The notes beneath the pieces are model-generated. The model worked only from the letters and a program-made list of their open reading frames with translations. It had not been told where the DNA came from and ran no database searches. Source: S015-6 sp964384945 (GTDB lineage: Bacteria; Desulfobacterota; DSWW01). From it: a DNA stretch of 64,000 nucleotides. The stretch spans positions 1 to 64,000 of the forward strand of contig CAYLMK010000007.1 in the NCBI GenBank assembly GCA_964384945.1, written 5' to 3'. Made by a program: the position numbers and the translations under genes. Shown one piece after another: positions 24,431 to 32,461 of this stretch (position 1 is the first letter of the stretch; each line of letters opens with the position of its first letter).

Positions 24431-27400
24431 ATGAAAACAAATCCAAGAATCGAGACGGCAGGTTATACGAAAACGGCCTTTCCCATTCGTTCCCGGTTCC
24501 GGTTTCGTACTCGTCGTCCTCGCTCGCACTGGCCGACCGGCGCAAAAATTGTCAAGTCGGGGACGCTGCGCGGCACCCTGTTCTTCCTTGTGTTGGGCTT
24601 CTTCAGCGGCTCCCCGGCCGCCCTGGCGGACGTACAGACCCTTTCGGACTACACGGCCTTCCCTCCTTTCATCTCGGCCACGGTCGAGCCGAATATCCTT
24701 CTCATCCTGGACAATTCGGGGAGCATGAACGAGTTCGCCTACAAGGAGGTGACCGGCTATCGCTGCGCCACGACCGCGGCCTTCACGGGGTATGAAGAAG
24801 GCACGAAATACTACGGTCTCTTCGATCCGGACCTTTGCTACAAGTACGACAATGCGGGGCACTATTTCTATCCGGTCGGGGCCGTCGTCGACGACCCGGC
24901 CACGCCCGGCATCCGGGAGCGGTCCGCCGGCTTCGATGCGGACCCCCGGCGGTTCTCCGGCAACTGGCTCAACTGGTGGACCATGCGCCGGTTTGACGCA
25001 GCCAAGAAGGTCCTGACCGGCGGCCGGCTCGCCGCCGACCCGGGCGACTACGTCCTGCTGGGCACGCCCACGGAACGGGACCAGCGGAGGATCTACAACG
25101 ACTACACGGCGGCGACGGATCCCTATGGCGTCGTGACGAAGAACGTATACTACACACCCTTCCGGCAGGGCCTCTATTCTTACTTCTTCAACAATAAACG
25201 AAACGGCGAGTTCGCGATCCTGTTCAATTTCGTGAGCGCCGTGTTCGATCATCCGGACGACCTTGGGCCGGCCGGCTGCGCGGACACCGGGGCGTACACG
25301 AACCTGGTGAACGATCCAGCGTACCAGAACGTGGGTGAGTCCGGCTACGCCTACCCGGCCTATTTCCTTGCCGTGAAGGCGGGGACCGTGGGCGTGGACC
25401 TGCCCCCCAGCGGCATCGTGCAGGACATGGCCGACCAGGTCCGGTTCGGCTACATGCAGTTCAACTACGGCCAGGGGCCCTCCGAGGGAAAGACCGGAAG
25501 TGCCGGCACCTGGGACATCGACGGAAACGGCACCGTCGATCTGCAGTGGGGCTACGCCGACGGCGGCCGTATCCGCAACTACGTGGGGGACAGACAGACG
25601 CTGGTTTCGCCCCAGGGGAACACGGTGCTGCGCCTGGTGGAGAATATCAATCGGCAGATGATCAAGGGCTGGACCCCGCTGGAGGAGGTGTTGAACGAGG
25701 CGGTCCGGTACTACCGGCAGGCAGCCCCCTGCTACCAGCCCGATTACCCGGACAACCCGCCGGCCAACAGCGTGGACTTCGAGGTGGACGACGAATGGGA
25801 CCCCTACTACTTCAACGATTTCTACGGTCCGGGCAGCGGGGAATGGGTGCCCTGCGCCAAGTCGTTCATCATCCTGATAACGGACGGCGAGCCCAACCAG
25901 AACAGCGGGGCGGGCAATTGCGGGGACTACAACGCGAACTTCGACGGGGACGGGGGCGGCTTCCTGGAGGACATCGGCTATCTGATGAACACCCAGGACA
26001 TACGGCCGGATCTTCCCGGAACCCAGACGGTCTCGCTCTACACGGTCTGGACCTTCGAGTCGCCCGCCGACGCGCCGACCGCGGTGAATTATCTCAAGCG
26101 TGCCTCCAGGGCAGGCGCCTTCACCGACATGAACGACGACGACCAGCCCTGGTGCGAGGTGAACTGCGGCGGATGGGGCACGGAATTCTATCCCGGCTCG
26201 TGCGGCTCGCGCGATGCCGGGGGGCTCTGCACGGCCCACACCATGTGCCAGGAGTGGGACCGGAACTGCGACGGGATCCCGGACACCTATTTTCAAGCCG
26301 AGGAAGGCTCGCAACTCTCGGAGAACCTGTTGCTGGCGATCACGGACATCCTGAGGCGCAGCGCCTCGGGCACGGCGGTCTCCATCCTCTCCACCAGCGC
26401 GCACGGCGAGGGCTCTCTCTTCCAGGCCTATTTCAAGCCCATCGAGGTTACCGCCATGGGAGAGAACTCAGCGGAGACCCGTTGGCTGGGATACCTCCAC
26501 GGACTCTGGGTGGATGACCACGGCAACCTGCGCGAGGACAACGGGGACTTCAAACTCCTCTACGAGGAGGACAACATCATCCAGTTCTACTTCGACGAGG
26601 AGAACGGAACCCGTGTGCGGAGGAACTACGTATCGTCGGCCGAGCCCTACGGCGACGACACCTGGGAGGAGAGCAACATTTCGCTCAACGACCTGCGGTC
26701 CATGTGGGAGGCGGGGAAGGAACTCGCCCTGCGGAACCTGAGTGCCCGTCCGAGGAAGATCTTCACGACCCTGGACGGCGCCACCCTGACCGCTTTCGAT
26801 CCGGCCCAGGCGGCCTCGTTCCAGAATTACCTGCGTGCGGCCACTCCGGCGGACGCCGAGGACATCATGTACTACATCCTGGGTGTGGAGGAGGAAATAC
26901 CGCTCGCGATGCGGTCGAGACGGGTCTATGTGGACACGGACGGCGACACGATCCCGGACGAAGAGGGCCTCTGGAGGCTTGGAGACATCATCTACTCCAC
27001 GCCGGCCGTTGTGTCCCGGCCGATGGAGAACTACGACGACATCTACAGCGATCCGACCTACGGCGAGTTTGAAACTCTCTATGCCCGCGGCTCGAGCGGG
27101 TCGCCGTCGCCGAGGCCCACGGTCGTCTACGTGGGCGCAAACGACGGCATCCTGCACGCCTTCAACGCGGGCGTCTACAGGCCGGGCAGCGACTGGACCA
27201 CGACGGAGTCCGAACACGGCCGCTACACCGAGGACTACCCCTCCTATTACACGAGCGCCCTCGGCTTCGTGCCCAGGAGGGGCGAGGAGATCTGGGGCTA
27301 CATCCCGCGGGCCCTTCTCCCCCATCTCCGCTGGCTCACCGATCCCAACTACACGCACGTGTACTACGTCGATCTGAAGCCCAAGATCGCCGATGCGCGC

Positions 27401-28756
27401 ATCTTCCCGGACGACGCCATCCACCCGAACGGCTGGGGGACCGTGCTCATCGGGGGCCTGCGCTTCGGAGGCGCCCTGTACGAGGTGGATGATTTCAACC
27501 AGGACGGCACGCCCGGCGACACCGAAGTCTTCTCCTCCTGTTACTTTGCCCTGGATGTCACCAACCCCGGCGCTCCGGAGCTGCTCTGGGAGTTCACGGA
27601 CCCGGATCACATGGGTTTCTCGACCGGATACCCTGCGGTGGCCCGCGTGGGCGATCCCGGGGGGCGCGGAGACTGGTACGCGGTCTTCGGCTCGGGCCCG
27701 ACCGATTTCGACGGTACGAGCAACCAGCAGGCCTCCATCTATGTGCTCGATCTGCTCACGGGCAACCTGGTGCGGCGGTTCGGCCATGCCCCGGGTTCCG
27801 ACGGATTTCCGGAGGATCCCCCGGCGGAAAGCCGGGCCTTCCTGGCCGGTGCGGCCTCGATGGACATCAACCTCGACTACCAGACGAACGCGATCTACAT
27901 CGGCGAGAGCTACCAGGCCGCGGGCGTGGATACATGGCACGGGCGGATGTACCGCATCCTGATCGCGAGCCCGGACACGGACACGTATCCTGACCCGAGC
28001 GGCTGGACCGCGTCCCTGCTCGCCTCGACGAAATCCGACCAGGCCATCATGTCGCCGCCCGGTCTTGCCTCCGACTACCAGCACACGCCATGGGTGTACT
28101 GGGGCACGGGGAGGTTCTTTTCGGACGACGACAAGGTGGATATGCACACCCAGAGCTTCTACGGGGTGAAGGATGCGACCCTTGCCGCGGGGGGCTCGGC
28201 CCCGGGCATCGTGCCGAACGACCTGATCGACGTGACCGATGCGGCCGTGACCTACGGAGAACCGAGCACCGTGACCGGGATCGACGGCCTCGCTGCGGGC
28301 AGTTCCTGGCAGGCCATGCTCTCCCGGATGCGGGGGACCGAGGCGGATCCCACCTTCGGGTGGGTGCTCGATGTGGTCGATATCGCGGGCCCGGGCTCCG
28401 GCGAACGGGTGCTCGAGAAGCCGAGCGTTTACGGAGGCCTTGCCATGTTCACCTCCTTCAAGCCGAACGAGGACATCTGCGGATTCGGCGGCCAGGGGAG
28501 GCTCTACGCCGTCTACTACGAAACCGGCACCCCATACAGCCGCGACGTCTTCAGCCTGGCTACCCCGCCGATGGGAACCGTGCTCGATCGGTCGGTCGCC
28601 CTGGGCCAGGGCAGGCCGTCGAGCCTGGCCATCCATGTGGGCCAGGAAAAGGGCGGCAAGATCTACGTGCAGCAGAGCACCGGGACCATCGAAGAGCTTG
28701 TGATGCGGACCCCCTTCGGCCAGAAGAGCGGGAACGTGCAGTGGTACGAGGAGTAA
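24431..28756 (+). CDS. pilY1: PilY1-type pilus tip adhesin / biogenesis factor
   Basis: A protein of 1441 residues. A long basic N-terminus is followed by a hydrophobic signal (TLFFLVLGFFSG) ending PAALA near residue 66. A von Willebrand A-like MIDAS motif, ILLILDNSGSMNEF, sits near residue 94. The C-terminal half (from about residue 860) is the PilY1 beta-propeller, with RPTVVYVGANDGILHAFNAG and WGYIPRALLPHLRWLTDPNY. Calcium-loop motifs are DIDGNGTVD (residue 362), DTDGDTIPD (residue 835) and DFNQDGTPGDTE (residue 1021). PilY1 caps the pilus, recruits minor pilins and controls extension/retraction with calcium. It is first in its operon here, unlike the usual last place. Start ATG 24431 has only a distant GAGGAAAG; an upstream in-frame start at 24362 is less likely. 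Confidence 0.93.
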   Translation: MKTNPRIETAGYTKTAFPIRSRFRFRTRRPRSHWPTGAKIVKSGTLRGTLFFLVLGFFSGSPAALADVQTLSDYTAFPPFISATVEPNILLILDNSGSMNEFAYKEVTGYRCATTAAFTGYEEGTKYYGLFDPDLCYKYDNAGHYFYPVGAVVDDPATPGIRERSAGFDADPRRFSGNWLNWWTMRRFDAAKKVLTGGRLAADPGDYVLLGTPTERDQRRIYNDYTAATDPYGVVTKNVYYTPFRQGLYSYFFNNKRNGEFAILFNFVSAVFDHPDDLGPAGCADTGAYTNLVNDPAYQNVGESGYAYPAYFLAVKAGTVGVDLPPSGIVQDMADQVRFGYMQFNYGQGPSEGKTGSAGTWDIDGNGTVDLQWGYADGGRIRNYVGDRQTLVSPQGNTVLRLVENINRQMIKGWTPLEEVLNEAVRYYRQAAPCYQPDYPDNPPANSVDFEVDDEWDPYYFNDFYGPGSGEWVPCAKSFIILITDGEPNQNSGAGNCGDYNANFDGDGGGFLEDIGYLMNTQDIRPDLPGTQTVSLYTVWTFESPADAPTAVNYLKRASRAGAFTDMNDDDQPWCEVNCGGWGTEFYPGSCGSRDAGGLCTAHTMCQEWDRNCDGIPDTYFQAEEGSQLSENLLLAITDILRRSASGTAVSILSTSAHGEGSLFQAYFKPIEVTAMGENSAETRWLGYLHGLWVDDHGNLREDNGDFKLLYEEDNIIQFYFDEENGTRVRRNYVSSAEPYGDDTWEESNISLNDLRSMWEAGKELALRNLSARPRKIFTTLDGATLTAFDPAQAASFQNYLRAATPADAEDIMYYILGVEEEIPLAMRSRRVYVDTDGDTIPDEEGLWRLGDIIYSTPAVVSRPMENYDDIYSDPTYGEFETLYARGSSGSPSPRPTVVYVGANDGILHAFNAGVYRPGSDWTTTESEHGRYTEDYPSYYTSALGFVPRRGEEIWGYIPRALLPHLRWLTDPNYTHVYYVDLKPKIADARIFPDDAIHPNGWGTVLIGGLRFGGALYEVDDFNQDGTPGDTEVFSSCYFALDVTNPGAPELLWEFTDPDHMGFSTGYPAVARVGDPGGRGDWYAVFGSGPTDFDGTSNQQASIYVLDLLTGNLVRRFGHAPGSDGFPEDPPAESRAFLAGAASMDINLDYQTNAIYIGESYQAAGVDTWHGRMYRILIASPDTDTYPDPSGWTASLLASTKSDQAIMSPPGLASDYQHTPWVYWGTGRFFSDDDKVDMHTQSFYGVKDATLAAGGSAPGIVPNDLIDVTDAAVTYGEPSTVTGIDGLAAGSSWQAMLSRMRGTEADPTFGWVLDVVDIAGPGSGERVLEKPSVYGGLAMFTSFKPNEDICGFGGQGRLYAVYYETGTPYSRDVFSLATPPMGTVLDRSVALGQGRPSSLAIHVGQEKGGKIYVQQSTGTIEELVMRTPFGQKSGNVQWYEE

Positions 28757-28805
28757 GGAGATGGGCCCTCCACGAACGAAAGGCGGATTAGGAAAGGAAA
28801 AGGCG

Positions 28806-29246
28806 ATGAACCAACGAGGAGTTTTCAGCCCGGCGGGACCGCGCAAGGGAACCGTGATCTGGACGCTGCTCCTGTCGGTGCTGTGGTGCGCGGGCGGCGT
28901 CGGTGCCGATGAAAAGTACGGAATGCCCAGCGAATCGGAGGCGCGCCGGCAGGGCCATGCGGGCGCCTGGCCCACATCCGAACAGATCGTCCGGATCGAG
29001 TCCCTGAGCCGGCAGGAGGACATGCTCATTGTGAACGGAGAGGCCTTTGTCGTGAAGAACCAGGCCCGTTTCGAGGACGAGGGCGGGGCCCGGATCGACA
29101 TCCGGCGTATCCCGCTGGGAGCCAAGGTCGAGCTGCAGTATCACATGGGCTCGAGGCTCGAGGACAGCGGGTACGGCCCGAACACCCGGATCCTGACGAA
29201 ACTGCGGATCGTCGAGCCGCCTCCGAAGAAGACCCCCGCACCTTGA
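28806..29246 (+). CDS. Small periplasmic protein in the pilY1 operon (PilY2-like position)
   Basis: A 146-residue protein from ATG 28806 (MNQRGVFSPAGPRKG) with GGAAAGGAAAAGG upstream. A signal peptide ends near GGVGADEKYG. The mature part has a compact beta-rich segment, EQIVRIESLSRQEDMLIVNG and GARIDIRRIPLGAKVELQYH, ending in a proline-rich tail PPPKKTPAP. By place it resembles PilY2 of Pseudomonas, but I see no diagnostic residues. It probably assists PilY1 or the minor pilins in the periplasm. Confidence 0.7.
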   Translation: MNQRGVFSPAGPRKGTVIWTLLLSVLWCAGGVGADEKYGMPSESEARRQGHAGAWPTSEQIVRIESLSRQEDMLIVNGEAFVVKNQARFEDEGGARIDIRRIPLGAKVELQYHMGSRLEDSGYGPNTRILTKLRIVEPPPKKTPAP

Positions 29247-29254
29247 GGAAGGCC

Positions 29255-29884
29255 ATGCATGCGAGCAAACCGAGGACAGGAAGAAGCGCAACAAGCGGGT
29301 TCAGCCTCGTCGAGCTGATGATCGTTCTTGCCCTGATCGGCATCACGACGGGTGTGGGGGCGGTCTACATCGGCTCCGGCGAGACGGAACTCAGGAAGTT
29401 CACGCGGAACGTCCGGTTCGACCTGGAGAGGGCCAAACACGAGGCCGTCTCGAGGAAGGACAGGGTCTTCGTGGAACTTTCGTACGATCCCCCTTCGATC
29501 GACTGCGACGAGGACGGAGCCGTCACGGCCAAGGACCAGTGCTACGTGCTATTCGAGGACCTGGATGGAAACGGCCAGTACACGGCGGGCGTGGACGGGA
29601 AGATCAAGCTGGAAAAGGCCTCGTCGACGATCCGATTCATCAATGAGGAAGGCGCGGGGGGGCTCACGTTCTTCTTCACCCCGACGGGAGAGAGCCGCGC
29701 AAAACAGGTTGACATCAAGGCGGCGGTCCAGGCCCCTGAGGGCTGCTGCGCCAGCCGCTGCATGTCCGTCTCCTACCCCCTCGAGGTCAGCCACGTGGGG
29801 CGGATACGGGTAGGGGACAAAAGTACGGGGTGCCAGGGAGAGCCGAACGAGAGTTGCATAGACGCAACCTATTGCTACATGTAA
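29255..29884 (+). CDS. fimT: Minor pilin FimT/GspH-like (set A)
   Basis: A protein of 209 residues from ATG 29255, preceded by GAGGAAGG. The type III prepilin signal is SG|FSLVELMIVLALIG with Glu at +5. Behind the helix lies a beta domain in which two calcium-type loops are visible: DCDEDGAVTAKD (29501-29536, complete EF-hand spacing D1-D3-D5-G6-D12) and DLDGNGQYTAG (from 29558). Cysteines near the end (EGCCASRC, TGCQGEPNESC, ATYCYM) may form disulfides. It is a likely member of the pilus tip complex with PilV, PilW, PilX and PilY1. Confidence 0.85.
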   Translation: MHASKPRTGRSATSGFSLVELMIVLALIGITTGVGAVYIGSGETELRKFTRNVRFDLERAKHEAVSRKDRVFVELSYDPPSIDCDEDGAVTAKDQCYVLFEDLDGNGQYTAGVDGKIKLEKASSTIRFINEEGAGGLTFFFTPTGESRAKQVDIKAAVQAPEGCCASRCMSVSYPLEVSHVGRIRVGDKSTGCQGEPNESCIDATYCYM

Positions 29885-29894
29885 GAGGTTCGCC

Positions 29895-31004
29895 ATGAAG
29901 AACGAGACAGGGTTGCCGCTCCGGAGTCCCGCGGGAAGGCGGGCGCTGGGAAGGGCACGCTCGACGGAAGGATTCAGCCTGCCCGAGCTCATGATCACGC
30001 TCGTCGTGTCCGGGCTGCTCGTAACCGGGATCGTCGGCGGGTACCTCGTCCAGAAGAGAAGCTACGAGGACGAGGCCGCCATGGTCGACATGCAGATGAG
30101 CGGCCGGATGGCCATGGATCGGATCGTGGAGATCGTCCGAACCGCCGGCCTGGGCAGCAAGGACAACTTCCCGCCGAAGGACAACCAGACCCTGGAAGGG
30201 GCCTTCAACGACTACACGACGTTCCTGACGGTTCAGGACCGGAGCGACGGACCGGACGTGCTCACCGTCGTGACCGGCCTGCGTCGCCGGACCGTCGTGG
30301 AGTCGATCGGGGCGGACTACGTTGTTCTGGAGGAGATCAAGAACCCGAACAACGTAAATTACTTCGATCTCGACAAGGATCGGTACATCTTCTTCTCCCC
30401 GCAGAGCGACAATCAGTTTATCGAGGTGCTGGGCGTGGACGAGGCGACGCGGGAGGTGAGGCTCTCCTCCCCCTGCACCACCCTGGACAATCAGTTTTGC
30501 TCGATCCGTGCGGGCGACGGCGTGTTTCGGGTGAATGCCTACACGATCACCCTGGATCAGAACGGGGCCGAGATCATCGACGTAGACGGCGACGGATCGT
30601 TCGCGGACCGGGACGGCGACTCGATCCCGGATCTCTACATTTACGGCAACACGAAGGACCTCGTGCCGGATTCCGTGCTGGCCGGGCCGGGGGAAGCGAA
30701 CGTGAGTTCCGCCGAGGTGGCCGAAGGGATCGAGGCCCTCCAGTTCCGATTCGGATGGGACGTGAACGAGAACGGGGAGATCGAGGACGCCGAATTCGTC
30801 GACGACCCGACCGGCAGCGAGGACAGGGTTCGCGCCGTGCGGATCTTTCTCCTGGCAAGGACCCTTGCGCCCGACCCGAACTGTACCGACCCGAACCCGA
30901 GTTACACGCTTGCGAACCAAACACTCACGCTGGACGCGGATTCCAGCAAGTATCATCGGCAACTGTTCGTCGAAACCGTGATGGTCCGGAACACGAATCT
31001 CTGA
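29895..31004 (+). CDS. pilW: Minor pilin PilW (set A)
   Basis: A 369-residue prepilin with cleavage at EG|FSLPELMITLVVSGLLV, Glu at +5. It is a long PilW-type minor pilin. Two complete EF-hand-like loops lie in the globular domain, DVDGDGSFADRD (30579-30614) followed by DGDSIPD, and DVNENGEIEDAE (30759-30794) with Glu at position 12. They sit between structural strands, so calcium may stabilise the fold. The gene is 10 bases after fimT. Confidence 0.87.
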   Translation: MKNETGLPLRSPAGRRALGRARSTEGFSLPELMITLVVSGLLVTGIVGGYLVQKRSYEDEAAMVDMQMSGRMAMDRIVEIVRTAGLGSKDNFPPKDNQTLEGAFNDYTTFLTVQDRSDGPDVLTVVTGLRRRTVVESIGADYVVLEEIKNPNNVNYFDLDKDRYIFFSPQSDNQFIEVLGVDEATREVRLSSPCTTLDNQFCSIRAGDGVFRVNAYTITLDQNGAEIIDVDGDGSFADRDGDSIPDLYIYGNTKDLVPDSVLAGPGEANVSSAEVAEGIEALQFRFGWDVNENGEIEDAEFVDDPTGSEDRVRAVRIFLLARTLAPDPNCTDPNPSYTLANQTLTLDADSSKYHRQLFVETVMVRNTNL

Positions 31005-31040
31005 CCCCGGATCACCCGTGCACGGGAGGAGGCTACGGCC

Positions 31041-31547
31041 ATGCAACGCACCGATTCAAGGACGAAACCGCCGTGCCCGCCCGGGACGGCGAAGCCCCGG
31101 GCCGGAAAGACGGCCGGCTTTACCCTGCTCGAGATCCTGATCGCCCTCGTGATCCTTTCGATCGGCGTTCTGGGGTACATCGCGGTTCAGTTTCAGAGTG
31201 TGAGCGGCCGCGCCTTTGCCAAAACGCTCCACAGGGCCATGACGACCGGCATCACGAACCTGGAGGAATTGCGCACCATCGACTTCGCCCAGATGGGGGG
31301 GAGCGGCGTCGAGTACTTCGACAGGATCACGGGCGAGCCGGCCACGTCGACCGACTACGACGACGGAAAGGCATACAAGGCCGAATGGACCGTGGGCGAC
31401 TGGGGCACCGTATCCTCCAACCCCAACTGCTTTATCAACGAACTGAAGTCGATTCAGGTCGTGGTGCGGTGGAAGGAAAAGGGAATGGACTATTCCTCGG
31501 CGTTTTTCACCATTGAAAGGGGAAGAAAAACGGGAGACATCACATGA
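31041..31547 (+). CDS. pilV: Minor pilin PilV (set A)
   Basis: A 168-residue prepilin with cleavage at AG|FTLLEILIALVILSIGVLG, Glu at +5; the LEILIAL...VILSIGVLG helix and small size are typical of PilV/GspI. The globular part has few cysteines. Its stop overlaps the pilX start as ATGA, so translation is coupled. A 26-residue basic leader precedes the cleavage site. Confidence 0.87.
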   Translation: MQRTDSRTKPPCPPGTAKPRAGKTAGFTLLEILIALVILSIGVLGYIAVQFQSVSGRAFAKTLHRAMTTGITNLEELRTIDFAQMGGSGVEYFDRITGEPATSTDYDDGKAYKAEWTVGDWGTVSSNPNCFINELKSIQVVVRWKEKGMDYSSAFFTIERGRKTGDIT

Positions 31548-32248
31548 GCGAGAAGCGCAGATCCGGCAGGCCCCTGTTGGCAGGCCGGGAGGGCATGGTT
31601 CTTCTTTCCACGCTCCTGATCCTGTCGGCCGTATCCCTCGTCGCCGTCGGCATGAGCGGAGACACGAGCACGGCCCTGCAGGTCGCGGGAAACCGCAGGG
31701 TCGCCCAGCAATCGTTCCATCTCGCCGACGGGGGCGCGGACCTGGGCGTTCACGTCGTGCTGGACTATCTGTACCCGGACGCGGTCGACCCGGACTCGGA
31801 CTTTCCGCTTTACGACGACAGCGTCTCCCTGCTCGGCGGGAACCTCACCATGACCCATTTCCGGACGGATCCGAACCTCATGGCCGACATCAAGGGTTAT
31901 CCGGGCAATGACAACGACACCGATTTCGACCCGGAGAACTTGGCCCTTTCCCCTCCGGACATCTCCTTTGACCTGGCCGCTGCCTCGGGGATCCCCTTCG
32001 AGGGGGAGACCGTTCTTGTGGACGTGGACAGGCTCAAGGCAAAGTACCTGGTCGGCTCGAGCATCGAGTTCGCAGCCGGGTACGAGGGCATCGGAAAAGG
32101 GGCCGGAGCCGGCTCCGTTGCCGTCTACTACGGGATCCGGTCGCGGGCCGCAGGCACGGTCGCGATGGGAGACCCCCCGCCTCGCATCCACGGCCAGGTC
32201 GGGACCGTCTACAGGAAGGTCTCCCAGGTTGTGGGCGGCGGGGAGTGA
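31544..32248 (+). CDS. pilX: Minor pilin-like PilX (set A)
   Basis: A 234-residue protein. The N-terminal helix REGMVLLSTLLILSAVSLVA follows the PilX pattern (hydrophobic, no Glu at +5) and continues with TALQVAGNRRVAQQSFHLAD, the conserved N-R-x-x-x-Q-x-x-F...A-x-G region. Acidic clusters (DAVDPDSD, NDNDTDFDPEN) could bind cations. It is last in the operon, followed by a repeat and a bidirectional terminator. Confidence 0.85.
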   Translation: MSEKRRSGRPLLAGREGMVLLSTLLILSAVSLVAVGMSGDTSTALQVAGNRRVAQQSFHLADGGADLGVHVVLDYLYPDAVDPDSDFPLYDDSVSLLGGNLTMTHFRTDPNLMADIKGYPGNDNDTDFDPENLALSPPDISFDLAAASGIPFEGETVLVDVDRLKAKYLVGSSIEFAAGYEGIGKGAGAGSVAVYYGIRSRAAGTVAMGDPPPRIHGQVGTVYRKVSQVVGGGE

Positions 32249-32260
32249 GGGGGGTAAAGA

Positions 32261-32277
32261 GCTATTAGCTGTTAGCT
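32261..32277. repeat. Heptamer repeat GCTATTA-GCTGTTA-GCT
   Basis: Two and a half 7-base units follow pilX, then a run of CCCATCCC-type blocks. The same unit family, with inverted arms, recurs at 49663-49740. Confidence 0.65.
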
Positions 32278-32382
32278 CCCATCCCATCCCCTCCCATTCC
32301 TTGCGTCGATATTGTGGGTGGGCAGGTTAGAGCGAACAGCTTTCTCTCCCCCCTGCTTGCCTTGCATCCATCCCGACGAATG

Positions 32383-32420
32383 AACAAGGGGCCATGCGTC
32401 GGATCGCATGGCCCCTTGTT
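32383..32420. terminator. Bidirectional terminator between pilX and the Ig/Asp-box lipoprotein gene
   Basis: A perfect 16-base-pair stem AACAAGGGGCCATGCG / CGCATGGCCCCTTGTT with loop TCGGAT, placed between two convergent genes. Both sides end in TT-rich bases, so it can stop both transcripts. Confidence 0.8.
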
Positions 32421-32461
32421 GTCGGTCCTGACTCCGTATTCTCGCCCGCCTCGCCTTCCTC

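Noticed and set aside
26468..29125. 885-residue minus-strand frame opposite pilY1
   Set aside because: Shadow of the PilY1 propeller; no domain, signal or ribosome site.
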